Shown in pieces: positions 8,545 to 16,366 of a stretch of DNA of 52,506 bases (within the stretch, counting starts at the first letter, position 1; each line of letters opens with the position of its first letter). A program made the translations under genes and the position numbers. The notes beneath the pieces are model-generated. The model saw only the letters and a program-made list of their open reading frames with translations. It ran no database searches and was not told the origin of the DNA. This DNA comes from Bacteroidota bacterium (GTDB lineage Bacteria; Bacteroidota; Bacteroidia; Palsa-948), in NCBI GenBank assembly GCA_016213405.1, contig JACRAM010000038.1, forward strand, positions 1 to 52,506. The letters are read 5' to 3'.

Positions 8545-8958
8545 ATGGTTTTGGCTGAAAATCAAAAATTACTTATCCCCTCTAAATCTGAGAATATTGT
8601 ACTGGTTGAAAAACTGGTGGATGATGTGTGCGACCTTTTTGACATCAAGGAAGATATTTACGGGCATCTTTTAGTTGCCCTTACCGAAGCTGTGAATAAT
8701 GCACTTCAGCACGGAAACAAAGCCAACCCCAACAAGAACATTGAAATTACTTTCAAGGTAAAGAATGACACGTTGTATTTTACCATCAAAGATCAAGGAA
8801 CAGGATTTGATTTCACCAATCTTGCCGACCCCACGGATCCAAAGAATATTGAAAAACCCACCGGTCGTGGAATCTTTTTGATGAAACATCTTGCCGATAA
8901 GGTTGCTTTTGAAGACAAGGGAACGAAGGTGATGCTGGAGTTTAATCTAAAAAAGTAA
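8545..8958 (+). CDS. RsbW-like ATP-binding protein (GHKL fold)
   Basis: A 137-residue HATPase_c protein of the anti-sigma factor/serine kinase type. N-box: ALTEAVNNALQHGNKANP (residues about 45-62). G1 box: IKDQGTGFDF (about 86-95). G2 box: TGRGIFLMKHLADKV (about 111-125). Homologues bind and phosphorylate an anti-sigma antagonist or hold a sigma factor in partner-switching systems, but no such partner is encoded nearby. It begins 5 bp after the DUF4175-like gene, which suggests one operon and a shared function. Many Bacteroidota have such stand-alone GHKL proteins in housekeeping clusters, so its target is open. Confidence 0.85.
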   Translation: MVLAENQKLLIPSKSENIVLVEKLVDDVCDLFDIKEDIYGHLLVALTEAVNNALQHGNKANPNKNIEITFKVKNDTLYFTIKDQGTGFDFTNLADPTDPKNIEKPTGRGIFLMKHLADKVAFEDKGTKVMLEFNLKK

Positions 8959-9038
8959 TTCCACTTTTCTCCCTAATCCTACTGAATGGGACATATTCTT
9001 TCTTTTTTACCTTTATAAAAGATTACGATTAACTGATA

Positions 9039-9178
9039 TTAGATTTCTTTCATAATTCATTTTATGCCACAAAAACACAAAGACACAAAATTTCACAAAA
9101 GAATTTTTAGTGTTTCTTTCGTGTTTTAGTGATTTAGTGGCAGATGTTTTTTTTATTTGAATTATGAAAGATGTCTAA
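9039..9178. repeat. Nested inverted-repeat element (MITE-like), copy 2
   Basis: Outer arms TTAGATTTCTTTCATAATTC (9039-9058) and its inverse at 9159-9178 match at 18 of 20 positions. The inner part begins GCCAC (9066-9070) and ends GTGGC (9137-9141), enclosing ACACAAAGACACAAAA and GTGTTTCTTTCGTGTTTTAG. This is the same inner theme as in copy 1 (3246-3386), but with different outer arms. It lies in the gap before tatA and contains no ORF. Confidence 0.75.
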
Positions 9179-9200
9179 TCATTAACAATTAACCTTTCCG

Positions 9201-9410
9201 ATGTTTGGCGTAGGCGGTTCTGAAATATTTTTCATTCTCTTCATCGTGCTGTTGTTTTTCGGCTCAAAGAAGATTCCTGAACTCGCGCGCGGACTCGGCA
9301 AGGGATTACGCGAGATGAAAGATGCTGCCAGCGGCTTAGAGAGAGAGATCACTCAAGAGATGAAGGACATAAAAGAGAAAACAGATATTAAAAAATTGCT
9401 GGACGAATAA
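9201..9410 (+). CDS. tatA: Sec-independent translocase protein TatA
   Basis: A 69-residue protein with one N-terminal membrane helix (residues 5-22, [14 protein letters not shown]). The diagnostic TatA hinge follows: [20 protein letters not shown], then an amphipathic helix and a charged tail. TatA oligomers form the pore-like assembly that lets folded twin-arginine substrates cross the inner membrane with TatC. No tatC is present in the window. A convergent gene follows, separated by an inverted-repeat element and a bidirectional terminator. Confidence 0.93.
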   Translation: MFGVGGSEIFFILFIVLLFFGSKKIPELARGLGKGLREMKDAASGLEREITQEMKDIKEKTDIKKLLDE

Positions 9411-9429
9411 AACCCTATTTCTTTTTTAT

Positions 9430-9548
9430 AGGACTTACGCACTCTGTGAAACTCTGTTTTTCTCCGTGAACTCTGTGTTGAAAATTTTAACACAGAGAAC
9501 ACAGAGTTTTAAGAGTTTCACAGAGAAATACAAAATTGCGTAAGTCCT
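9430..9548. repeat. Nested inverted-repeat element (MITE-like), copy 3
   Basis: The ends are AGGACTTACGCA (9430-9441) and TGCGTAAGTCCT (9537-9548), perfect inverted copies. Inside are CTCTGTGAAACTCTG, CCGTGAACTCTGTGTT and the inverse AACACAGAGAACACAGAG, so the whole 119 bp can fold on itself. The architecture equals that of copies 1 and 2 but with different sequence. There is no ORF. Confidence 0.8.
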
Positions 9549-9560
9549 AAATAAAACAAA

Positions 9561-9589
9561 ACGCCCCTCATTTCTGAGAGGCGTTTTTT
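9561..9589. terminator. Bidirectional terminator between tatA and the FN3 gene
   Basis: ACGCCCCTCA (9561-9570) and TGAGAGGCGT (9575-9584) form a 10-bp stem with one mismatch and a TTTC loop. T6 follows on the plus strand, and AAAACAAAA precedes it, giving a T-run on the minus strand. It suits both convergent genes. Confidence 0.8.
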
Positions 9590-9635
9590 CATTTCCCCGG
9601 TCCGTCTTCACCTTGTGAATTCTCCGGGTCGAGCC

Positions 9636-10289
9636 CTACTGTGTAACGTGCACTGCGTGTTCGCTGAATGCGCCTGCGCCTGCAAAGTTAACTCCAGCTA
9701 CCCGTATCCAATAACGTTTCATCGAAGCAAGTCCAATGATTCGTGTTTCGGAACGAGTGCTCACACCGCCATTCACCACTCTGACAGGAGACCATGACTG
9801 CTCGCTCGTTGGGTTATCGGTAACTTCTACCGCATAACAACGGGCGCCCTGCACCGGATCCCAGATGACTAAGAGAGTACCCGGATGAGTACCTTCTTTT
9901 GCCACCACGTTTTCCGGTTGAGGAAGAATGCCTTTGGATTCTTTGGGCTTTCGCACTTCAAAACCAGAAGTGAGAAACACGCCAAGGTTTCCTTCAGCAA
10001 TCTGCGCGCAACGGAGACCAAGAGACATGAGGGCGTTCTCCAAAATAGCGCGCCTCTCATTTTTGATTTCCGTGTCGGCAGTTCTGCCGTCATCCGAATC
10101 GCCAAGCGCATGAATATATTCCCCAAGATCCTTTGCCATCGCATCCTTTTCAGGAAGCGGGTCGGGATAATGCGGATTATCCTTGAGCTTTTCGATTTTC
10201 TCCTGTGAGTAGCCGACCAGCCCCGTATCAGTAATATCACTGAGACTAAAGACTGCAATGATCGGTTTCACACCACTACTTATTGCCAT
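9636..10289 (-). CDS. Fibronectin type III domain protein with helical N-terminus
   Basis: The 217-residue product lacks a signal peptide. Residues about 35-110 are helical and charged (AMAKDLGEYIHALGDSDDG, NERRAILENALMSLGLRCAQ). Residues about 125-217 form one FN3 fold: GTHPGTLLVIWDPVQGARCY, TDNPTSEQSWSPV, then RYWIRVAGVNFAGAGAFSEH. FN3 modules mediate protein or carbohydrate contacts; no enzymatic motif is present. Its layout recalls the protein at 612-1319, so the two may share a structural role. It ends towards a bidirectional terminator at 9561-9589. The region upstream of its start holds a cluster of CCTATGAG-like octamers. Confidence 0.78.
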   Translation of the reverse strand: MAISSGVKPIIAVFSLSDITDTGLVGYSQEKIEKLKDNPHYPDPLPEKDAMAKDLGEYIHALGDSDDGRTADTEIKNERRAILENALMSLGLRCAQIAEGNLGVFLTSGFEVRKPKESKGILPQPENVVAKEGTHPGTLLVIWDPVQGARCYAVEVTDNPTSEQSWSPVRVVNGGVSTRSETRIIGLASMKRYWIRVAGVNFAGAGAFSEHAVHVTQ

Positions 10290-10449
10290 TTTGCTGTAAG
10301 TATTGTTCCGATGGAGAGTTTCCAGTTGCGCTACTTACACTGCATCCATCAGATATTGCAGGCGTTCACGGCACGCTTTGTTCAGCTTTCAACATTGCAT
10401 TGCGGGTAGAGATTTGCATTCTTTCTTTTTTGTTTTTGTTTTGATTTTT

Positions 10450-10695
10450 CACTATGAAAAACCAACATATTGCATTAAGCCATATAGTAACAAAACTCCT
10501 GCCATTCTCCTATGAGAAAGCAAGGTTTCCCCTATGAAAACCGCTCGCTCATAGGAGAAACACCTCGTTCCGCCTATGAGAAACCATCATTGGTCTAATA
10601 GTTTGCGGAAAAAGATTTTCAAAAATTTGAAATGCCAAAACGCCCTATGAAAAACTGGCAGTCAGGAGAAAAATTGTGGTAATTCTCATAGGGGG
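10450..10695. repeat. Cluster of CCTATGAG/CTCATAGG octamers
   Basis: Within about 245 bp the octamer or a close variant occurs seven times: ACTATGAAAAACC (10451), CCTATGAGAAAG (10509), CCTATGAAAACC (10531), CTCATAGGAGAAAC (inverted, 10548), CCTATGAGAAACC (10573), CCTATGAAAAACTGG (10644) and CTCATAGGGGG (inverted, 10684). Spacings are irregular. No convincing ORF runs here. It could be a set of binding sites or a decayed repeat. Confidence 0.6.
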
Positions 10696-10740
10696 AATCA
10701 AAATCCTTAAAATTTTCTCGCGGGCTAAAATAGTTTACGC

Positions 10741-10820
10741 CAAACTATTATAGCGCGGCTCAAACTTTAATAGCCCGTGCTAAACTATTATAGCGCAAGC
10801 CAAACTTTAATGGTTTATGA
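10741..10820. repeat. Four 20-bp tandem repeats
   Basis: Four consecutive 20-base units share the core YAAACTNTWATAGC: they begin CAAACTATTATAGCG, CAAACTTTAATAGCC, TAAACTATTATAGCG and CAAACTTTAATGGTT. The first and third units resemble each other more closely, as do the second and fourth, so the higher-order period is 40 bp. A decayed inverted copy (GGGCTAAAATAGTTT) precedes them. Confidence 0.75.
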
Positions 10821-10930
10821 CACGCCATATCAGACCATGGCAGAACAGTAAAGTTTGACATAGCGGGAAATGGCGCAGGGCATACTATAATAAGGAAGGA
10901 GTGGAGATTTGGTGGATAATGTGTATGTTT

Positions 10931-10988
10931 ATCCCGTTGGATGAACCCCGCAGGAAGAATTTCCAACGGGGTGAATATCCTACGGGAT
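10931..10988. repeat. CCCGTTGGAT / ATCCTACGGG hairpin element, copy 1
   Basis: ATCCCGTTGGAT (10931-10942) and ATCCTACGGGAT (10977-10988) are inverted copies with one mismatch. Between them lie AACCCCGCAGGA and TTCCAACGGGGT, a second nested pair of the same family. A related TCCCGAAGGGATGG box follows at about 11012 and recurs at 34985. The rest of the 10290-11105 gap has no gene I can support. Confidence 0.75.
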
Positions 10989-11105
10989 TTATGGTGGATA
11001 TAACGAGTCCCGAAGGGATGGATACCCATTAGCAATAATGCCCAAACAACAAAAGACAATGCAACCTTTTTCAATATTTTACGTCTTAACTTTAGACAAC
11101 CAAAA

Positions 11106-12341
11106 ATGAACAAGACCTTTTACATCTCGACAGTTTTTCTCGGCTTAACAGTTGCGCACATTCAGACAAATGCGCAAGGGACTTGGACACAAAAGGGAGA
11201 TTTTGGTGGGACTGGAAGAATTAACGCTGTTGTTTTCTCAATTGGAAATAAGGGATATTTAGGGTTAGGAAATGACGCTTCTGCAACAATATATTGCAAA
11301 GATTTATGGGAATATGATCCTATATATAATAACTGGACACAAAAAGCAGATTTTCCAAGCATTCCAAGAGATAGAGCAACCTCTTTTTCAATTGGTAATA
11401 AAGGATACATTGGTTTTGGAGTAGATACAAGTATTTATTATAATGATTTTTGGGAATTCGATCCATTATCAAATAACTGGACTCAAAAAAGTAATTTTAA
11501 TAAAGTTGCAGCATATAGACCAGTTGGTTTTTCTATTGGCTCTAAAGGGTATGTTGGTTTAGGATGGAATAATTTACAAACTGATACAGAATTCTGGGAA
11601 TGGGATCAACTGACAGATACATGGTCTCAAAAAGCAAATTTTGCGGGAAGTCCAAGATGGGGTGCTGCTGGATTTTCAATTGGCAATAAGGGTTATATTG
11701 GATTAGGTTTATCTTGTGCTGGATTAAATAGTGACTTTTGGGAATGGAATCAAACAACAAATGTTTGGACACAAAAGGCAAATTTTGGTGGAGGTAATCG
11801 TGAGTATGTTGCATCCTTCACTATTGGCTCGAAAGGTTATATTGGAACAGGTTATGGAACAGCTCCTTCCTACATGAAAAAAGATTTATGGGAATATGAT
11901 TCTTCCTTAAATACATGGATTCAAATGGCAGATTTTCCAGGAACAGAAAGAGATGGTGCGGCTGGGTTTGCAATCGGCAATAAAGGCTATATAGGAACTG
12001 GGCTTGACTTATCAGGCAACTATAGAAAAGACTTTTGGGAATATGATCCAAATGGAGTTACTGAAATAAATGACATAGTCATTAATCGTTCCACTATAAT
12101 TTTTCCTAATCCCTTTTGCGCACAGACAACTTTGCAGACAGACAATCTTTTACATAACGCAACTCTCACGGTTTACAATTTACACGGGCAGACAGTAAAA
12201 CAAATAAAAAACATCAGCGGGCAGACAGTTGTTCTCTCACGGGACAATCTTCCAAGCGGACTGTATTTCGTTCGGCTGACCCAAGACAATAAAGTCATCG
12301 CAATAGACAAACTTGTGGTGAGCGATGAGTCGAACCATTAG
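11106..12341 (+). CDS. Secreted Kelch-like beta-propeller protein with T9SS type A tail
   Basis: The 411-residue product begins with a signal peptide (residues 1-24, ending QTNA). Six Kelch-like repeats fill residues about 25-320. Each reads roughly W-TQKADFxG-R--A-GFSIGNKGY-G-G---------FWEYD, for example WTQKANFAGSPRWGAAGFSI and NKGYIGLGLS. Residues about 330-411 are a type A sorting domain: IFPNPFCAQTTLQ, YNLHGQTVKQI, SGLYFVRLTQD. It should be exported by Sec and displayed or secreted by the T9SS; propellers of this type usually bind ligands. The gene is visibly more AT-rich than its neighbours, so it may have been acquired or duplicated recently (inference). TAACTTTA at 11087-11094 is a one-mismatch promoter box. 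Confidence 0.87.
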   Translation: MNKTFYISTVFLGLTVAHIQTNAQGTWTQKGDFGGTGRINAVVFSIGNKGYLGLGNDASATIYCKDLWEYDPIYNNWTQKADFPSIPRDRATSFSIGNKGYIGFGVDTSIYYNDFWEFDPLSNNWTQKSNFNKVAAYRPVGFSIGSKGYVGLGWNNLQTDTEFWEWDQLTDTWSQKANFAGSPRWGAAGFSIGNKGYIGLGLSCAGLNSDFWEWNQTTNVWTQKANFGGGNREYVASFTIGSKGYIGTGYGTAPSYMKKDLWEYDSSLNTWIQMADFPGTERDGAAGFAIGNKGYIGTGLDLSGNYRKDFWEYDPNGVTEINDIVINRSTIIFPNPFCAQTTLQTDNLLHNATLTVYNLHGQTVKQIKNISGQTVVLSRDNLPSGLYFVRLTQDNKVIAIDKLVVSDESNH

Positions 12342-12411
12342 TAATCACCGACAACTGATTTTCTCGCCTTGACAGTTGCGCATATCCTCCTTCGTAACGG
12401 CACAAAATAAA

Positions 12412-12446
12412 AAAGGCGCTCCGAAATCCAGAAGCGCCTTTCTTTT
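12412..12446. terminator. Bidirectional terminator between convergent genes
   Basis: AAAGGCGCT (12412-12420) pairs perfectly with AGCGCCTTT (12433-12441). It is followed by CTTTT on the plus strand and preceded by an A-run, so it serves the Kelch gene and the convergent membrane-protein gene. Confidence 0.8.
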
Positions 12447-12457
12447 AGAAATAATAA

Positions 12458-12925
12458 TTACGCTTTCTTTTTGAAAGCATGAATAGTGCCTATAATGGAG
12501 AAGGTTAAAAGAACCACAGCATAAAGCACCCACACAATTCCCACTTCATCAAAAGAAATTGCACCGGGCGAGCCCATCATCACCGCGTTCCATGCAGACA
12601 TGATCACCGTGAGCGCTAATCCGATGATGGAAATAATTTTCATGGTTTTTGTTTTCAGTTTTATGAGCGTGAGAATTCCCAGCGCGAGAAAAAACAGGAA
12701 GAAGAAAAGCGACATCATGCCCGCTTCGGAAGTGAGGCGGTTGTCGCGCTCATCGTCATAACTGTTGTAAGAGTTGTAGCTGTCTTCGCTTCCTGAAGAA
12801 TAGCTGTTCATCATTTCATAAAGTTGCTCGCTTCTTGCAGCGTTCACACGAACGATGTAATCCAATATCAGCACTCCGAAGAAGAGACTGACAACAATAG
12901 CGAGGATGTAAGTAATACGCATCAT
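12458..12925 (-). CDS. Small four-helix membrane protein of unknown function
   Basis: I do not recognise the family. The 155-residue product has hydrophobic segments at about 3-26, 70-90, 95-112 and 127-149. Between the first and second helix lies a polar stretch rich in S, Y, N and D (SYSSGSEDSYNSYNSYDDER), probably a disordered loop on one side of the membrane. It ends HAFKKKA, a positive tail likely to be cytoplasmic. Two adjacent ATGs (codons 1 and 2) are possible starts. It appears to be transcribed alone and ends at the terminator at 12412-12446. Confidence 0.7.
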   Translation of the reverse strand: MMRITYILAIVVSLFFGVLILDYIVRVNAARSEQLYEMMNSYSSGSEDSYNSYNSYDDERDNRLTSEAGMMSLFFFLFFLALGILTLIKLKTKTMKIISIIGLALTVIMSAWNAVMMGSPGAISFDEVGIVWVLYAVVLLTFSIIGTIHAFKKKA

Positions 12926-12947
12926 GGTATTTAAGTTTTAAGAGTTT

Positions 12948-12981
12948 ACCCCGTTGGATAAAATCCAATATCCTACGGGGT
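12948..12981. repeat. CCCCGTTGGAT / ATCCTACGGGG hairpin element, copy 2
   Basis: ACCCCGTTGGAT (12948-12959) and ATCCTACGGGGT (12970-12981) are inverted copies with one mismatch around a 10-base loop. Confidence 0.8.
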
Positions 12982-12987
12982 TTATGT

Positions 12988-13077
12988 TGGGCTGAAGCCC
13001 AGTGGTTTTGCTGTTTTCAATAGCCACGACCTTAAGGTCGTGGCAAATTAGTTCAAATAAATAACGGGCTTTAGCCC
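12988..13077. repeat. Paired-palindrome element, copy 1
   Basis: TGGGCTGAAGCCCA (12988-13001) is followed after 21 bases by a perfect 22-base palindrome (13023-13044; half site GCCACGACCTT), then by GGGCTTTAGCCC (13066-13077). The same first two palindromes recur in the same order at 52308-52363. It lies downstream of secDF and may end its transcript. Confidence 0.85.
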
Positions 13078-13122
13078 TGATTTATTATGATTAAAATATA
13101 CAATCCTTATTCGGTATATTGT

Positions 13123-16100
13123 CTATTGTGCAATTTTTTTTCTTCTGTCAAAATCAATTACAATAGGAGTGGCAATGCAGATGGAAGAATATGTTCCGAT
13201 GACAATGCCGATAAGAAGTGCAAACGCGAAGGAACGAATTACTTCTCCGCCAAAGAAAAATATGGCAATCAATACGAAAAAAGTAATCAATGATGTTATC
13301 ATAGTTCGGCTTAGTGTAGTGTTCAGCGCATAATTGATGATGCGGTTTTTTTCTTCACCCGGTATTAACGCGCCTTTTCCTTTGTCATTCAGGTATTCGC
13401 GGATTCTGTCAAACACCACTACGGTATCCGTCATGGAATAACCCATTACCGTAAGAATTGCCGCTATGAAATCTTGGTTGATCTCCAGTGTGAACGGAAG
13501 CAGTCCGTCAAATATCGCGTAGCAGGAAAGTACCACCAGCACATCGTGAAAGAGCGCAACCGTTGCGCCAAGTCCGTACTGCCATCCTTTAAACCGAATG
13601 AGAATATAAACGAACATCAATCCGCAAGAAAATAAAATTGTCCACACCGCATTATTGCGCAAGTCGCGCGAAATGGTTTCTCCCACTTTCTGTGATTGAA
13701 TGATTTCGTATTTGTTGCCTATCAGATCCAATGCAGTAGTCAGTTTTTGTTTCACAATTTCTTCCGCATTGCTGCTGGTGTCGTCAATCATATAGGCCGT
13801 GGTGATGCGCACTTGATTGTTGCCGCCAAATGTTTTTACTTGTTCGCCCGTTTTTGTTCCGATGGTTTTACGGATGGCATTTCCGACTTCTTCGGTCTTC
13901 ACAGGGTTATCAAAACGCACTACATAACTTCTTCCCCCCTTGAAATCAACACCCATGGTGAATCCTCCGTGATTAAAATAAAAGATGGCGCCTGTAAGGA
14001 TGATGAGCGAAGAGAAAGCATAATACCATTTTCTTCTTTTCACAAAGTCAATGTTCACATTTTTGAATGCGTTTGCCGTGAGCGGAATGGAAAATGAAAC
14101 ATCCCTTTTTCTTCCAAGCAAACCTTCAAACACAAGGCGTGAAATGAATAATGCGCTGAAAAGAGAACAGAGAATGCCGATGATAAGCGTGGTGGCAAAT
14201 CCCTGCACCGGACCTGAACCATACGCGTATAAAATTATTCCGAGTAAAAGGGTCGTAACATTTGAGTCAAGGATGGATGACATGGCGTGCTTGTATCCGT
14301 CAGCCACAGCCATTTGTAAACCTTTTCCACCGCGGAGTTCTTCACGGATGCGCTCGAAAATCAAAACGTTTGCATCCACCGAAATCGCCACAACGAGAAC
14401 AATACCTGCAATGCCCGGGAGCGTGAGCACAGCACCAAGCGATGCAAGAACGCCAATAATGAAAAATGTATTTATAAGGAGAACAACATCGGCAACCATT
14501 CCGCCTTTTCCGTAGTAGAATGCCATGAAAACAAACACAAGAAGTAAAGCAATGGCAAATGATTTGAATCCTGCGTTGATGGATTCAGCACCGAGCGTTG
14601 GTCCAACTACTGTTTCTTCCACAATGCGCGCGGGTGCGGGCATTTTTCCTGCCTTCAGAATATTTACCAGGTCATCGGCTTCACGCGTAGTGAAATCACC
14701 GGTAATCTGAGAACTTCCTCCTGAAATTTTACCTTGAACGGTAGGATATGAATAAACATAATCATCCAGCACAATGGCAACGCTTTTTCCAATATTATCT
14801 CCTGTAAGAGCGGCCCATGTCTGCGCGGCTTCATCGGTCATTGTCATGGAAATATGCGGGCGTCCACCGCCTTTCTGGTCATAATCTTTTCTGGCATCGG
14901 TCATGATATCGCCAAAGAGTGCGGGCTTTTTGTCCCTGCGGGTAACTTTGAGTGCAATTAATTGCGTTACCGACTCAGCGCCTTTCACGGGTTTGAATGA
15001 CCATGCAAACTTTACGTTATCAGGAAGCACGCGTTTAATTTTTTCATTCAGCAAATAAGACATCACTTTCGCAGTATCTTTTATGAGCGAGCGTCCAACC
15101 ACAGGACCTGGAACGGCTGCGCCTTTCTGGTCAATGAACGGCTGAAGCAAAAAGAATAAAGGATGCTCACGCTTTGCTTTTGCCATGGCAGAAGTATCTT
15201 CAGTTGCTTTCTGCGCTGCTGTATTTTTCGCAGTGTCCTTGTTGTTCAGTCCGAGTTTTGAAAGAGCAGATGTGGTATCATCTTTTTTTAATGTGTCAGT
15301 CTTTGCAGTTGTTTTTGCTGAATCAATCTTTGCAGCAATTTTTACTGAATCAACTTTTGTTGTGTCACCAGAAGCAGTTGTATCTTTTATTCCTGTGAGA
15401 ATTTCCGCAAGGCGCTTGTCGGCTTCCACTAGTTTCCCTATGATTTCTTCGTTGTCAAATGTTTCCCAGAATTCAAGATTGGCGGTTCCCTGCAAAAGTT
15501 TGCGAACACGGTCCTGATCGCTTACGCCAGGAAGTTCAATCAGAATCCTGCCTGATGCTTCGAGTTTCTGAATGTTTGGTTGAGACACACCAAACTTATC
15601 TATACGCGCGCGAAGCGTTTTCTCTGAAGTGGCGATGGATTCATCCACGCGGTCTTTGATGAGTTTAATCACGGCTTCATCGGGCGTGTTGAAATCAATC
15701 TTTCCCTTCATGTCAATGGTGCGGAAATAACTTGCGAGCGATGCGCCCGGGTCAATCTTTTTCAGCTCTTCAGCGAAAATGTCAGCAAAATGTTTTTTCT
15801 CATGTGTTTCACGAACGCGGGCTTTTCCGAGAGCGAGATTTAACTTTGCATCATCGGGTTTAGCTGACATATTTCGGATGATGTCAGGAACAGACACCTC
15901 CAGTGTAACGTTCATGCCGCCTTTCAAGTCAAGACCGAGATTTATTTCATGTTCTTTGCAATCTTCATAGGTAAAGATGGAGCCGTAGAGAGGAAAGTCA
16001 ACAGGAAGTTTTCTTACGGAATCTAAAAAGATGGCTTTTGCTTTTCCACGCACAGAATCCAGAAATGCTTTTTCAACATCCGCATTTCCGTTTGCTTTTT

Positions 16101-16260
16101 TCTTTGCAAGTTCAACTATTTCTGTTTTGTTTGCATAGGTTTCTGCGCTTGCGCTTGCTTCGCCTTCCACTTTTCTGGTTATCCATGAGAACGAAAGGTA
16201 AAAGAGGCAGGCAAGTCCGAGCAGAATTGCAAATATCCGAATGGCGCCTTTATTTTGCAT
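13123..16260 (-). CDS. secDF: Protein translocase subunit SecDF (fused)
   Basis: This 1045-residue fusion uses the proton gradient to pull Sec-exported proteins out of the SecYEG channel. SecD half: membrane segment at about 10-27, LGLDLKGGMNVTLEV at about 108-122, the P1 region with VSQPNIQKLEASGRILIELPG, and the six-helix block with VVAISVDANVLIFERIREE. SecF half from about 735: GVDFKGGRSYVVRF and the second helix block with MGYSMTDTVVVFDRIREY. Between conserved parts lies a low-complexity insert rich in T, K, D and A (about 295-365), common in Bacteroidota SecDF. A TATATTTG promoter box stands 49 bases upstream. With this many signal-peptide and T9SS clients nearby, heavy Sec use is expected. 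Confidence 0.97.
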   Translation of the reverse strand: MQNKGAIRIFAILLGLACLFYLSFSWITRKVEGEASASAETYANKTEIVELAKKKANGNADVEKAFLDSVRGKAKAIFLDSVRKLPVDFPLYGSIFTYEDCKEHEINLGLDLKGGMNVTLEVSVPDIIRNMSAKPDDAKLNLALGKARVRETHEKKHFADIFAEELKKIDPGASLASYFRTIDMKGKIDFNTPDEAVIKLIKDRVDESIATSEKTLRARIDKFGVSQPNIQKLEASGRILIELPGVSDQDRVRKLLQGTANLEFWETFDNEEIIGKLVEADKRLAEILTGIKDTTASGDTTKVDSVKIAAKIDSAKTTAKTDTLKKDDTTSALSKLGLNNKDTAKNTAAQKATEDTSAMAKAKREHPLFFLLQPFIDQKGAAVPGPVVGRSLIKDTAKVMSYLLNEKIKRVLPDNVKFAWSFKPVKGAESVTQLIALKVTRRDKKPALFGDIMTDARKDYDQKGGGRPHISMTMTDEAAQTWAALTGDNIGKSVAIVLDDYVYSYPTVQGKISGGSSQITGDFTTREADDLVNILKAGKMPAPARIVEETVVGPTLGAESINAGFKSFAIALLLVFVFMAFYYGKGGMVADVVLLINTFFIIGVLASLGAVLTLPGIAGIVLVVAISVDANVLIFERIREELRGGKGLQMAVADGYKHAMSSILDSNVTTLLLGIILYAYGSGPVQGFATTLIIGILCSLFSALFISRLVFEGLLGRKRDVSFSIPLTANAFKNVNIDFVKRRKWYYAFSSLIILTGAIFYFNHGGFTMGVDFKGGRSYVVRFDNPVKTEEVGNAIRKTIGTKTGEQVKTFGGNNQVRITTAYMIDDTSSNAEEIVKQKLTTALDLIGNKYEIIQSQKVGETISRDLRNNAVWTILFSCGLMFVYILIRFKGWQYGLGATVALFHDVLVVLSCYAIFDGLLPFTLEINQDFIAAILTVMGYSMTDTVVVFDRIREYLNDKGKGALIPGEEKNRIINYALNTTLSRTMITSLITFFVLIAIFFFGGEVIRSFAFALLIGIVIGTYSSICIATPIVIDFDRRKKIAQ

Positions 16261-16309
16261 AGTAATGAGTTATCGGGGGAATGATTTTTAGTTTTTCAAA
16301 ATTGGGTTG

Positions 16310-16317
16310 CAAATATA
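16310..16317 (-). promoter_or_regulatory. Promoter box TATATTTG for secDF
   Basis: CAAATATA on the plus strand reads TATATTTG on the minus strand, an exact TAnnTTTG match, 49 bases before the secDF start. I could not place a clear -33 box. Confidence 0.5.
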
Positions 16318-16366
16318 AAGAAAAGAGGATAGGTTGTAAGAAAAAAAGCCTTCCCTAAATCTCCTC

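Noticed and set aside
10741-10820. Possible CRISPR array because of regular 20-bp units
   Set aside because: Units abut without spacers, and there are no cas genes in the window.
10760-11113. 117-residue ORF on the minus strand
   Set aside because: It runs through the tandem repeat and the CCCGTTGGAT hairpin, has no family pattern and no fitting start context.
14051-14710. Long plus-strand ORFs opposite secDF
   Set aside because: SecDF is unmistakable on the minus strand, and these are antisense shadows.
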